Shown here: positions 1-11,800 of the stretch, one piece after another | Position numbering within the stretch: the first letter of the stretch is position 1 | How the letters are laid out: the number at the start of each line of letters is the position of its first letter | Source: Conus ventricosus | Taxonomy: Eukaryota > Mollusca > Gastropoda > Neogastropoda > Conidae | DNA: 64,000 nucleotides | NCBI GenBank assembly: GCA_018398815.1 | Contig: CM031617.1 | Span: 1,309,461 to 1,373,460, forward strand | Direction of reading: 5' to 3' | Position numbers and translations under genes: made by a program | The notes under the pieces: generated by a model | The model's input: only the letters and a program-made list of their open reading frames with translations | Told to the model about the DNA's origin: nothing | Databases searched by the model: none

Positions 1-309
1 AGCTTTTCTGACATGTCTCTTCTTTGCCCGCATCAGTTCATTCTGTCACCACGGCCACACTGTTCATCCACATGGGCTGCTGGAGTTGGTGTCACAGCAC
101 ATCACTCTACAGTGGCCTGGTCGTTGGGGAAGGCATACCAAGCTCCTAACACATCCAGCAGTCACTGGTTTCTCTCTCTGCTACAGCGCTCTGCCACTGT
201 CTGCATTCCAGTCCTGTGGGGGGAAATATTTGCTGGTTCTCTATTGGGAATGGACTGGGTTTTTGTCACGATAGCGAAATATCAGCATAGGTAAATGTAC
301 AAGTTCCGA

Positions 310-341
<32 letters not shown>

Positions 342-1213
342 AAGGGCATGTAGAACTGTGTGTTTATGTGTGTTTGTACACTCACATACAAACTAGTACC
401 ACCAACAGTTGGTCTCCAAGTCCATGTTTTTGGTCCACAAACAGACCCAGCCAAGGCAGCCACCCCATCCTCCCTCCGAACCAGAGGAGGGACACATGGG
501 GCCAATGCTGTTTTAAGTACCAAAGCAAGGACACACACAACCCCTCCCCCCTGGAGGGCTGTTGGCTGGCACCCTCTGATACCGACTGTGTGTGTGTGTT
601 GTGTGTGTGTGTGGTCACGCACACTAAGCAGCTGACGACCAGGTCAGGGGGGGGGCGACCCACATGGTTCCTTTAGCGCGCGGCAGTATGGGGGTCAAAC
701 AGCTGGCTGGGAGGGCCCGTACCTGGACAGGAACATCAGCAAAAAGGGGAGTCACTCACCCAGTCAGCACCAGGGTAGGGTTGGAAAGGAAGGGGGGGGG
801 GGGGGGGGGGGCAGAGGGCGAAAGGGGTAGGGAGTAAGGTGGAGAGGGATGAGGATGGAGTGAGAAGACATGCTACACTTCTACACAGGTCAGTGGTGAC
901 ACTACACTACGCTACACACACACACATAGGCATCGTCATCAGCAACGACTTTGATACACAGCCGGTGGGTGAGGAGCAGTCGACAGCTTTTCGACAGGCA
1001 GAAGCATCTACACGCACATGAGAATTCAGGTCAGTCGCCAGCACACACCACACACGCTGCGGGAGGGAGCAGCGCAGGTGCTCCGAAGGTGAAAGCACAC
1101 CCTGCCACACACACCTGTCAGCTCCAATCACTCTCAGGCTGCCAGGCGATTGGTTGATGCTGCGGTCACAAGGTCCCCACGCACTGGCTGCCACGAGCGG
1201 CACAAGCAGTGTG
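1..1213 (-). other. CtBP 3' untranslated / downstream region
   Basis: This region lies downstream of the CtBP stop codon on the minus strand and probably holds the 3' UTR. I see no convincing coding frame. It contains a GT microsatellite at about 311-340, a second GT-rich patch at about 588-613 and a G run near 792-811. The polyadenylation site was not identified, and the true end of the transcript may lie outside the window. Confidence 0.4.
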
Positions 1214-1429
1214 CTATCCAGACCCTTCCGACTTGGCCACATGATTGGTGTCGGAGTGGGCGTTGGCTGGGGGCAAGGAGTGAGGAACAACAGGTCGCAG
1301 GTCAGGGCAGCCGAGTGCACTCCCATGGCCACCGCTGCTGCTGCCATGGCCGGGGTGATGGTTGCATAGCCTGCCCCGTTCAGGCCCTCAGCGGGCAGCC
1401 CCGCCGCCGAGAAGGGAAAGCGCACTGCG
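1214..1429 (-). CDS. CtBP: CtBP last coding exon (C-terminal tail, stop codon)
   Basis: The exon starts after a minus-strand acceptor ending gtagacag at 1430. Its first base completes the AG left by exon 16540-16720, giving Ser. It then reads AVRFPFSAAGLPAEGLNGAG, like the proline/glycine-rich tail of CtBP proteins where an 'ELNG..YRYPPG'-type block follows the NCVNK motif. The last part reads VPHSLPPANAHSDTNHVAKS and ends at TAG (1214-1216) in a different frame, resembling the 'SHGLPPVAHP' tail of vertebrate CtBP. The exon length is off by one base from keeping frame. This points to a single-base indel around 1290-1340, probably an assembly error, although a small undetected intron cannot be excluded. 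The tail is disordered in known CtBPs and carries regulatory modification sites. Confidence 0.7.
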
Positions 1430-2167
1430 CTGTCTACAATCAACACACAAACAGACAGGTCAAGGCTGATGGGCAGGGGAGTGTTAGTAGACAACAGAAC
1501 TGTCAACATACCAACCAAACCACACCAACCACAAAACCTAAAGGGCTGACATGGAGTGAAATTCTTCAATTTGATAGGTGTGCGAGTGTCATCCAGAGCA
1601 ATACTTTTGCAGGCTTTGAGTTCTGTATTTGTTCACTGAAAATGAATATTTCTGATGCTCGAAATAAGGAGACAGTTTCTCGATCAAACATTGCATGTTT
1701 TCAGATTCTCTTTGAATATATACACTTACCATGTCCAACTTTGTGCAAGCTAAGGCCAGTTTGATTGTTCTTTTCAGCCAACAATTTTGCAGCTAACCAA
1801 GACTACTGCTGTGACCACTTCCTCACTTCTGGTCTGTGACAACTTCCCTTTCCTCCATGATTTCATGGGACAACCCAAAGGCAAGTCCCCTGTGGCCATA
1901 GCAAAACAGGTGGGGAAGGGCAGTCCCCTGTGGCCATAGCAAAACAGGTGGGGAAGGGCAGTCCCCTGTGGCCAGAGCAAAACAGGTGGGGAAGGAAGCG
2001 CGGGAATTTTGAGTTTGACATGATAAGTATATGTAGCCACGCATGGAGTCTAGCAAAACTCTCCATTTTGTTATCACATACTGTATCATGTCAAACTACA
2101 TACACATTTCAAAGTATGAGGGGGGGGGGGGGGGCATGTGCCTTAGTGGTCCTCAGGGGCAATGTGA
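1430..2167. other. CtBP intron, left part, with a small tandem repeat
   Basis: This is the 3' part of the 15 kb last intron. It holds three copies of a roughly 38-bp unit (core GTCCCCTGTGGCCATAGC) at about 1887-1995 and a G run at 2120-2134. No exon is visible. Confidence 0.6.
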
Positions 2168-2811
2168 TCTAAGAAATAACCCAGGTACCATCAGCTCTTG
2201 TGATCTGAAAATCCTTGAAGAAGTGACTAATGAAGGGGTTTTCAGAGCACCAGAAAGCTGCCTCCAAGTCCAAAACATATCTTAATGGCGTAGATTGCTG
2301 GATTGCTTCCGAGGTGCCAATGGCCCTGACCTCATGTGCCCAAAATTTTAGGGTCAAGTGTCTCTATGTGCTTGTCTGTAGGCTTCCAGGATGGTTAAGG
2401 AGATTCACCTGGAGGCTGTGCCTGCAGCAACATCTTTGTGACAGTTCTCACCGAGTGCCAATGAGGATCTGCATCCTTACAGCTTTCCTTGTAGCATCTG
2501 CCACGTTGAGAAGGGCAAAGAGATACATCCTCTTGGTCTTCACTCCTGAAGATGCGAAAGAGGGATGGGCCCGTGAAAGAAAGGAATCTGATGAATGGTT
2601 CTTGGCCAAGAACTCTAGGAGAAAGTAGAGGGACAAAGAGAGACCTCTGCAATCTTGAGGAAGGCCATTCAGACCATGAATCTCACTTCGCTCCTACCAG
2701 AGGCAAAATCCAGAGAAAAGTTGGTCTTCAAGGAGAGCTTGCTGAAAGGAATCAAGTTGAGAGGCCCAAAAGGCAGCTTTCAAAGGTGATCAAGGACTAG
2801 GAAAAGATCTC
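2168..2811 (-). mobile_element. DIRS-like retrotransposon remnant: tyrosine recombinase part
   Basis: Broken minus-strand frames read like the tyrosine recombinase that ends DIRS-type retrotransposons. Upstream comes FVPLLSPRVLGQEPF, then a WAHEVRAIGTSEAIQQ block (plus 2315-2344) containing the HxxR catalytic signature, then AAFWCSENPFISHFFKDFQ, where family members have 'aSW.s...F..fYlrD'. Frameshifts and stops separate the blocks, so the copy is dead. It continues across the inserted element at 2812-3955 into the RNase H region at 3956-5110, in the order expected for DIRS (RT/RNase H before recombinase). Confidence 0.65.
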
Positions 2812-2910
2812 CAGGGTTCATACCAATTAGTCAAAACAAAATTCCATACTTTTTCCATACCTTTTCAAGACCTCAGCAATATTTTTCCAGGACCAAAATC
2901 CAGGACTAAC

Positions 2911-2945
<35 letters not shown>

Positions 2946-3955
2946 ATCTCACCTCCCACTCCACCCGCACCCCTCAACCTTCATATTATATATGCGCGCT
3001 TCACACACACACACACACATTATATACACACACACTCATGCACACAAATGCAAGTGAACACAACAGAATGAACAATTCACTAACCAATCAATGAATCATG
3101 GTCACACTACCAGCACTTGAATCACACTATCATTCACAGTCACAGTTCCTTTACCATTAGATGTAATTTAAAATTTACACAATTCCACTTACACCTGAAA
3201 ATGTATCTTGATCCCAGTTTTACTTTTTGATTTCTTCCACTTTCTCATTGATCAGACTTAAGCAGGTCTTTCACACAAATTTCCAGTTTCCTCTTCTTTG
3301 CTCACACTGCCAGCACTTGAATCACACTATCATTTAACAGTCACAGTTCCTTTACCATGCAAAGAGTAGCCATTTCGATGCAATGTAAAATTTACACTAT
3401 TCCATTCACACCTGAAAATGTATCTTGATCCCAGTTTTACTTTTGATTTCTTCCACTTTCTCATTTATCTGGGCCTCAAGAACAGAAACTTCAGCTGTCT
3501 TGTCCTTAGCAGATCTACAGAGAGCATTTGACTTTGCTATGAAGGTGAAGTTTTGTGTTCTTTCTGCTTTCTCAGCAAACTCATCAGCAGACTTAAGCAG
3601 GTCTTTGACACAAATTTCCAGTTTTCTCTTCTTTGCTTTCACTTCTTCAAGTTCATCACACATTGCCTTTCTCTTCCCTGCAGCCTTTTTTTTCTCCTGT
3701 TCTTCTCTCTGTTCTGCCAAATACGAATTGTATCTTGATTTAGCACTGGCTGCATAAGCAAGAAATTTTTTGGTGATTGTCACTTCGCTTGAACCCCCAA
3801 CACTTGACAAATGATCAGCAATCTGGAAATTTCATGACTTTTTCCAAACCCTGCTGGGTAAAAGCAAATTTTCCAAGACTTTTCCAGCCCTGGAAAAGCC
3901 TTTCCCCATTTTTTCCAAGACTTTTCCAGACTTCCAGGACTTGGTATGAACCGTG
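2812..3955 (-). mobile_element. Non-autonomous hAT-like DNA transposon carrying a transposase tail
   Basis: The element starts CAGGGTTCATACCAA and ends with the near-perfect inverted match (terminal GAACCGTG). It is flanked by 6-bp duplications GATCTC at 2806-2811 and 3956-3961. It interrupts the DIRS-like remnant. The minus strand encodes a 134-residue, lysine/glutamate-rich coiled-coil peptide (3406-3810, including YLAEQREEQEKKKAAGKRK) homologous to the tail encoded by the element at 37711-39113. A stretch at about 3100-3300 is partly duplicated at about 3301-3640. A 34-nt C run lies at 2912-2945. No DDE domain remains. Superfamily assignment is an inference from termini and the partner element. 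Confidence 0.7.
3406..3810 (-). pseudogene. Transposase C-terminal coiled-coil fragment
   Basis: This 134-codon minus-strand frame inside the 2812-3955 element is rich in Lys, Glu and Ala. It contains TKKFLAYAASAKSRYNSYLA and LLKSADEFAEKAERTQNFTF. The 38226-38570 region of another element in this window encodes the same architecture (RYLAEQRQEEEAAVEKEKRK ... LLEEADRLSFQSQEQRSFSL), so the two are remnants of one transposase family. The ATG start may be incidental, since upstream coding sequence has been deleted. It is unlikely to be a host gene. Confidence 0.55.
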
Positions 3956-4865
3956 GATCTCAAGCAGGAATACACCTTGGTTGCAGGCCTCTATGAGAGC
4001 AGCACTGAGACTTCATCAGGAAGAAAAGAAAAGGGGGTCCTGTCTAATGAAGGTGCAAAGGGCCGACCAACCACCTCAGCCTGAACTGGCAAAAGGGTGC
4101 CGAGAGGAGTAATGGTGAGAGAAAAGTTAGCTAGTTGGATTCCCTCGAATTTGGTTGGGGGAACGGCATGGTCCATACACCAAACTAATCACTTTTGTCA
4201 GGGTCTGTGGGTGGCAGAGGCTAGAGTCTTGGGGTTCGCCAAGGTACCTTTTTGGGTGAGGGCTGCCCGTGATTGAGACCTGGAAAGTCAGAAGTGGGCT
4301 TTTGTTGAAAGCCATGCGTGACAGCAAGGATTCGGGGATGAGAGAGGACAATCCATGACTGGGGTCATTGGAGGTCTGGACAGAGGAGCAATGCAAGAGG
4401 AGGAATCTTGGAGGTTGAAAATCCCAGAAACAGGACTGGGCCGGCCACCTGGGGACTATGAAGATGAGGATCAGCTGTTCCAACCTTGCCCTCCTGAATA
4501 CATTCTGCAGGATCAGGAATGGGAGAAAATAGTAGCTATCAGGTCTGTCACATTCAGGAACAGGGCATCCACTGCCCCAGACTCTAGACCCAGAACTAGG
4601 AACATATAAACTGGTAGTCTCTGGGTGAATTTAGTGGCAAAGGGATCCACCAGTGGAGAGACATACACTGATAGTCTCTTGGTGAACTTGGCTGCCAAAC
4701 CAGTTGTCCCAAACTGCCAGCAGAGCATGTCTGTTCGATGTCCACTCCGTCTGGAGAATACTACCAGATCGGCTGAGGGAGTCAGCCAGGATGTTGAGGT
4801 TCCCTGCAATGTGTAGGGGTGTGAGAATGATTTCCTGGCTGTGACACCAACAGAATAGAGATTTC

Positions 4866-4904
<39 letters not shown>

Positions 4905-5110
4905 GCACACACATGAACTACCACTGTGGTGTTGTCTGTGAACAGTTAAGCTGGCTTTTGTAAGGCTTCCTGTTGGATCAGAGGAAGTGTCGGCAAACTG
5001 TCTACTTCAAGGGCACTGAGGTGCAGCTTTGCCTCCTGAAGGACCCACTTCTGGACACACGGAGAGTACCCTTGCTAGCTCCTGTATCCAAGTTGGAGGC
5101 GTCTGTGTAC
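3956..5110 (-). mobile_element. DIRS-like retrotransposon remnant: RNase H part
   Basis: Minus-strand frames read through RNase H landmarks in order: TDASNLDTGAS (plus about 5065-5107), FTDNTTVVVHVC (about 4911-4943), HIAGNLNILADSLSRS (about 4768-4814), then VDLFATKFT-like and ILIFIVPRWPAQSCF blocks (about 4430-4640). These are typical of DIRS and related retroelements ('tDas..GWG', 'TDNttvv.yi', 'lADslSR', 'iaPrWp.q.Wf'). The frames are broken, and a 36-nt C run at 4867-4902 interrupts the RNase H. The reverse transcriptase that should lie upstream (>5110) was not recognised. It joins the recombinase part across the element at 2812-3955. Confidence 0.65.
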
Positions 5111-8100
5111 GAAAGAGAACTGGTGAGTGGGGAAGGGGCTGAGGACACCAGTGGTCAGGATTTAGAGGTCCATCTACTCGTTTGTTACCCTTCTGAACCA
5201 GGGAGCCAGGGGAATCGTAGTCCTAAAGCTCCTCTGATGTCCCTCCCTCTTACCACATCCTTCCCTTTCTTCTTGCATGATGTGGATTTCTGGGGAGAAA
5301 CATCCATTTCTAACTGAATCCCTTCATATTTTTTCAAGGGAGTTGGCATGAATTGGCACAATGATCATGTGCTAAATCTTAATCTAGTCTTTTGACTTGG
5401 CCATTTTGAGGGGAAAGGGGATGAGCATTGACAGCAATCATGTTTTGAACGTCTGTCTTTCTCGCCTTTTCCCTGCAGTGTCCTCTGACAAAGGAAGCAG
5501 GGCAAAGAAGAAAAAAAAAGGAAAGTATGAGGGAGGTGGGAACAAGAAAAGTACAAACAAGAATGAAATCTGAATGGCCGAATGGACCCATAGAAGAAAA
5601 CACCAACATCAAAGCCCTGAAGTACTGCTAAAAAAAAAAGGGAATAAGATAAGCCACAGAAAGATGGAAGTAAACGAAAGATGATCGATGGTCTGCAAGT
5701 GGTTGCAGGGCGGAACAACCCCCCCTCCCCCACACCCACCCCCCAACAAAACAAAACAAACAAAAAAAACATCCATTCTGGTCAGCAGTTCAGCCATGGA
5801 ATGCTGGGATGGAAGCAAAACTGTCACAGACCAGAAATGTGGTACAGTATTAGTCTTTCTGGCCTAACACAGCAAGCAAACGAGCCATAGCTTGACAAAG
5901 TTAGTCATGGTACAGTATATGATGTCAAACAGCTAAACATAAATTACAGAATTAAGCTCGGCAGGATTTTTTTTTCTCCAATGAGCATTTTTCCTGTTGT
6001 CACCTTTCAGCCCTCACTTTTGTCTCTGCATCCTACTCCTTTTGAAGTGCCCAGAAATGTGATGCCGAGTGACTGCAGCCATCTCATGTGGCACCACAAT
6101 CAGGTTCACTTGTCTTACGAGTGACCACTTAGGACGCCAAGCCTCAGAGAATGACCTCGAAGGCTAATGCAAAAACAAAACAAAAAAACGAAGCAACGTT
6201 TACCATTCATCTCTCATGACTGCCTACCTTCTGGTGTCAGTAATACTTCAGCAATCTGACTAGCTTTTGGTTTTACACTATTTCATCTGCCCTTTGCAAA
6301 AATGAACTTCACACATTTCTTTTTATAAGCAAATTTTCTGAAATCCTGTTTCATTTTTTTTTTCAAAACAATTCTGGATTTGGGGAATGTTTTTATGATA
6401 CAAAAAAACACACACATCAAATTAAGGCACGCAGGCAGATAGGTTTCTAGGACCCATGAACCCAACATTTCTGGTTGGATTATTCTGGCAAAGATTCCCC
6501 AGTATTTCAGAAATGTCTGCCTTCAGATGATGATTCCCAGACTGTGAGCACAATTAGAAACAGTTCTGGCATGTGGCCCTCTGCACCTTTTCACAGGCAA
6601 CTCTTCTTCAACTCCCGTGTTCATAATGATGAGGAGGATCTTTTCTCACATTAAAACCTGGAAAGAATTGTAGAAACCCGTTTCCTCTCGATGACTGAGC
6701 CATATGCCACTTTTTAACTTTGTTTCCGAGGTGACAGAAGAGCATCAACTGCACAATTGAGTGTACAAAAAAAAAACCCACACACAATGAAAAGTGTATG
6801 GGTGTACATGCCTCATTACGTTTTTAAGGCAATTACTTGATCTGCATGGGATAGCTGGAATTCTGTAACTAACGTCAAAAGCAGGATTAAAAGGTTCCTC
6901 TATGCATGCCCAATTGCATTTTCAATGCATTTACTCATCCTGCATGGGGTGTCAGGAATTCGAAACTAACATCAAAAGCAAAGAGATTAAAAGGTTCGTC
7001 TACACGCATGCCTTTAGTTACAACAATTCTCTTCTACAGCATGGATGAAGCTACACAATGCATGCCATGAGGAAAAAACCCACACACAATCCATCACTTG
7101 GCGCCTGCAAAACACACTGCTGTTAGCAAACAATACAGGTTTTAATGCTGCTTTATTTCAACACATGACATTAGAAGTCAACAGCTCTGTTATCTGAAAC
7201 CTTACACACACACACACACTCTCTCTCTCTCCCCGCCTCCCCCCTCTAATTCTTCAATAGTCACAGGTTTCAGGGGCAGCACAGGAACATCAAGTCCAGC
7301 CCGATCCTCTCATGACAGAAAATTAAAAGCATGATCCACAACACACTCTTCCATGACTTACCACTGACTAAAATCTTGTTGTAAATGAAAATGACTTAGG
7401 ACACCCACACAGCAGAATGTCTTTTATTGCCCATGCAATCCCCCCATCCAAGTGGGCGGAATCTTTGAGTGTTTTTTACGATTTTTTTTAACCTGCTTCA
7501 CTATTATGCCGGTGTGGCAACATCTCAGTTTTCAACAAAGAGTAAATCAAAGTTTTTCCCACTCACAATCGTGATCTTAGAAATATGTACCTTTTCAGCA
7601 CCTGTTATTATTGTTCATCATACAAGCAAATTCTCTGATGTCGAGCCACTCTCTTCTTATTTTCCTCTACGTTCCAGTGTCTGCCAAGAGCTCCACCCAT
7701 GTCAGGTTTTTTTTTACCCGAGACCTTAGAAAAAGCATGTTTAAAGATAGACTGGTGTGTACATACAACTACACTTGGCACAAATAATAGCTAGTTTCTG
7801 ATTGGTGTGAAATGCACTACAGTTTCCACAAATATAGCCAGGTTTCTGTCTCACTAAAGCAAAACCAAATAGTGAAAAATTAACCCTAACCGTTTTGCAC
7901 TTGCACTTCTACAATTTGGTCACATTAGGTAAGCATTTCTTTTCTTAAAAACTAGCTACACTACAGTTGACCTACATGAAGTGAATCTGCTTGTTGAGAA
8001 GTTGATTTCTTGATGCTGACCTTCCAAATGTGATTCACTGTGGGAATGTCCACATACTCTCATTCTTACCCCTTTCTTTCCACAATCACAAACTAAGGCT

Positions 8101-8470
8101 GCAGAGCATGACTGAATTTCTTCCATTAAAAAATGCCGAGTTTGTGTGACTTTACGTTAGTTGTCAAGTAAACTATTTGGTTATCAATGCATGTGATTTA
8201 TCTGCAGTGTTGAGGGATGCAAACACAAACCAAGTGGGTTTTTTTTTCCTAAAGCCACAATCACATCACACATTCAACATTTCTTTACAGCTTTTCTATT
8301 CACAAGACGAAAGTTATAACAAAGAAGAAAGGAAAATGGCCCCATCTCCCTGGAATCTTTAAAATGTCTTCCACGTCACATCTCAATACAAAACTGCCAG
8401 ATGTACAACAACAGGTTGTTACTTTTCCAATTCTCCTTGAGCGAGTTCAACCCCCTCCATTTTCCTTCCA
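5111..8470. other. CtBP last intron, mostly unique sequence
   Basis: No gene is visible here. Two imperfect direct copies of a roughly 110-bp block sit at about 6800-6905 and 6906-7015 (shared core AACATCAAAAGC / AACGTCAAAAGC followed by a TTAAAAGGTTC-type stretch). A purine-rich patch lies at 5500-5660 and a short CA/CT microsatellite at 7205-7232. Confidence 0.5.
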
Positions 8471-8479
8471 GTTAGGACA

Positions 8480-8740
8480 GACAATCAGCGTGTGTGATAT
8501 GAACACAAGTAACTGTGAAAAAGCAGAACTCTGAATACACCAGACAGGGCAAGCCCATGACAACTCCCTGGCCACACTTCACCTGAAGACAGACAGGTGA
8601 CAGGCAACCAGCGTGTGTGATATGAACACAAGTAACTGTGAAAAAGCAGAACTCTGAATACACCAGACAGGGCAAGTCGATGACAACTCCCCAGCCACAC
8701 TACACCTGAAGACAGACAGGCAACAGGTTAATACTGGCCA
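8480..8740. repeat. Two-copy tandem repeat, about 122-bp unit
   Basis: A block starting AATCAGCGTGTGTGATATGA at 8485 recurs as AACCAGCGTGTGTGATATGA near 8607 with almost identical sequence. A third partial start (GACAGACAGGCAACAGG) follows at about 8710. It lies in the last CtBP intron, just left of the 4.4 kb minisatellite. Confidence 0.8.
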
Positions 8741-8849
8741 CTAAATGAAACATGTACATCTGTTGACCGTTAGAATCACTCTGCAGTTCTTTAGGACATC
8801 CACAGTTGAGAAGCCACGAAGTCTCAAGGGTCTGATGAACAGCCTCCAG

Positions 8850-11800
8850 TGAAGAGACAGAGGGAGCCAGTGAAGGAGGGAGCCAGTGAAGAGAGAGGGA
8901 GCCATGAAGGAGGGAGCCAGTGAAGAGAGGGAGCCAGTGAAGAGGGGAGGGAGCCAGTGAAGGAGGGAGCCAGTGAAGAGGGAGCCAGTGAAGAGAGAGA
9001 GGGAGCCATTGAAGGAGGGAGCCAGTGAAGAGAGAGAGGGGGCCAGTGAAGAGACAGAGGGAGCCCGTGAAGGAGGAGCCAGTGAAGGAGGGAGCCAGTG
9101 AAGAGAGAGAGAGGGAGCCAGTGAAGGAGGGAGCCAGTGAAGAGAGAGAGGGAGCCAGTGAAGAGACAGAGGGAGCCAGTGAAGGAGGGAGCCAGTGAAG
9201 GAGGGAGCCAGTGAAGAGAGAGGGAGCCAGTGAAGGAGGGAGCCAGTGAAGAGAGAGAGGGAGCCAGTGAAGGAGGGAGCCAGTGAAGGAGGGAGCCAGT
9301 GAAGAGACAAAAGGGAGCCAGTGAAGGAGGGAGCCAGTGAAGGAGGGAGCCAGTGAAGGAGGGAGCCAGTGAAGGAGGGAGCCCGTGAAGGAGGGAGCCA
9401 GTGAAGAGAGAGAGGGAGCCAGTGAAGAGAGAGAGGGAGCCAGTGAAGAGAGAAGGAGCCAGTGAAGAGACAGAGGGAGCCAGTGAAAAGAAAAGAGCCA
9501 GTGAAGGAGGGAGCCAGTGAAGGAGGGAGCCAGTGAAGAGAGAGAGGGAGCCAGTGAAGAGACAGAGGGAGCCAGTGAGGAGCCAGTGAAGAGACAGAGG
9601 GAGACAGTGAAGAGACAGAGGGAGCCAGTGAAAGACAGAGGGACCAGTGAGAGAGAGGGAGCCAGTGAAAACAAGGAGCCAGACGGAGCCAGTGGAGAGA
9701 CAGAGGGAGCCAGTGAGAGAGAGGGAGCCAATGAAGAGAAGAGACAGAGGGAGCCAGTGGAGAGACAGAGGAGCCAGTGAAGAGACAGAGGGAGCCAATG
9801 AAGAAGAGACAGAGGGAACCAGTGAAGAGACAGAGGGAGCCATGGAGACAGAGGGAGCCAGTGGAGACAAGGAGCCAGGAAGAGACAGAGGGAGCCGTGG
9901 AGAGACAGAGGGAGCCAGTGAAGAGACAGAGGGAACAGTGAAGAGACAGAGGGAGCCAGTGAGAGACAGAGGGAGACAGTGGAGAGGCAGAGGGAGCCAG
10001 TGAAGAGACAGACAGAGCCAGTAGAGAGACAGACGGAGCCAGTGGGTGAGACAGAGGGGGACAGTGGAGAGACAGAGGAGCCAGTGGAGAGACAGAGGGA
10101 GCCAGTGAAGAGACAGAGGGAGCCAGTGGAGAGACAGACGGAGCCAGTGGAGAGACAGAGGGAGCCAGTATGAGACAGAGGGAACCATGAAGACAGACGG
10201 AGCCAGTGAAGAGACAGAGGGAGCCAGTGGAGAGACAGAGGGAGCCAGTGGAGAGACAGAGGGAGCCAGTGAAGAGACAGAGGGACCAGTGAAGAGACAG
10301 AGGGAGCCAGTGAAGAGACAGACGGAGCCAGTGAAGAGACAGAGGGAGCCAATGAAGAGAGAGACAGAGGAGCCAGTGAAGAGACAGAGGAAGCCAGTGG
10401 AAGAGAAAGGGAGCCAGTGAAGAGACAGAGGAGCCAGTGAAGAGACAGAGGGAGCCATGGAGAGACAGAGGAGCCAGTGGGAAGAGACAAAGGGAGCCAG
10501 TGGGGAAGAGAGAAAGGGAGCCAGTGAAAGAGAGAGGGAGCCAGTGAAGAGACAGAGGGAGCCAGTGGAGAGACAGAGGAGCCAGTGAAGAGACAAAGGG
10601 AGCCAGTGGAGAGAAAGGGAGCCAGTGAAGAGACAGAGGGAGCCAGTGAAAGACAGAGGGAGCCAGTGAAGAGCAGAGGGAGCCAGTGAAGAGACAGAGG
10701 GAGCCAGTGGGAAGACAGAGGGAGCCAGTGAAGAGACAGAGGGGGACAGTGGGGAGACAGAGGGAGCCAGTGAGAGACAGAGGACCAGGAAGACAGACGG
10801 AGCCATGGAGAGACAGAGGGAGCCAGTGGGGAGACAGAGGGAGCCAGTGGAGAGAGAGAGGGAGCACAGAGAGGACAGAGGGAGCCAGTGGAGAGACAGA
10901 GGGAGCCAGTGAAGAGACAGAGGGAGCCAATGAAGAGAAGAACAGAGGAGCCAGGAAGAGACAGGGGAGCCAGTGGAGAGACAGACGGAGCCAAGAAAGA
11001 AGAGACAGAGGGAGCCAGTGAAGAGACTGAAGAGACAGAGGAGCCAGTGAAGAGACAGAGGGAGCCAGTGAAGAGACAGAGGGGGACAGTGAAGAGACAG
11101 AGGGACCAGTGAGAAGAGACAGGGAGACAGTGGAGAGGCAGAGAGACAGTGAGAGACAGACAGAGCCATAGAGAGACAGACGAGCCATGATGAACAAGGA
11201 GACAGTGGAGAGACAGAGGAGACAGTGGAGAGACAGAGGGAGCCAGTGAAGAGACAGAGGGACCAGTGGAGAGACAGAGGGAGCCAGTGAGAGACAGAGG
11301 GAGCCCTGAAGAGACAGAGGAGACAGTGAAGAGACAGAGGGAGCCAGTGGAGAGACAGAGGGAGCCAGTGGAGAAGAGGGAGCCAGTAGAGAGGCAGAGT
11401 GAGTCAGTGGAGAGACAGAGGGAGCCAGTGAAGAGACAGAGGGAGCCAGTGAAGAGACAGAGGAGCCAGACGAGCCAGTGGAGAGACAGAGGGAGCCAGT
11501 GGAGAGACAGAGGGAGCCAATGAAGAGAGACAGAGGGAGCCAGTGAGAGACAGAGGGAGCCAGTGAAGACAGAGGAGCCAGATGAAGAGAAGAGCAGAGG
11601 AACCTGTGAAGAGACAGAGGAGCCAGTGAAGAGACAGAGGGAGCCAGTGAAGAGACAGAGGGAGCCAGTGAAGAGACAGAGGGAGCCAGTGGAGACAAGG
11701 AGCCAGTGAGAGACAGAGGGAGCCAGTGAAGAGACAGAGGGAGACAGTGAAGAAAAACAGAGGGAGCCAGTGGAGAGACAGAGGAGACCCGTGGAGAGCA

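Noticed and set aside
302..676. Open frames around the GT microsatellite (CVCVCVCV / HTHTHTHT)
   Set aside because: They come from the simple repeat; no conserved protein, and the region lies in the CtBP 3' flank.
4973..5317. Plus-strand frame of 114 codons as a host exon
   Set aside because: The opposite strand carries the DIRS-like RNase H motifs over the same bases, which explains the openness.
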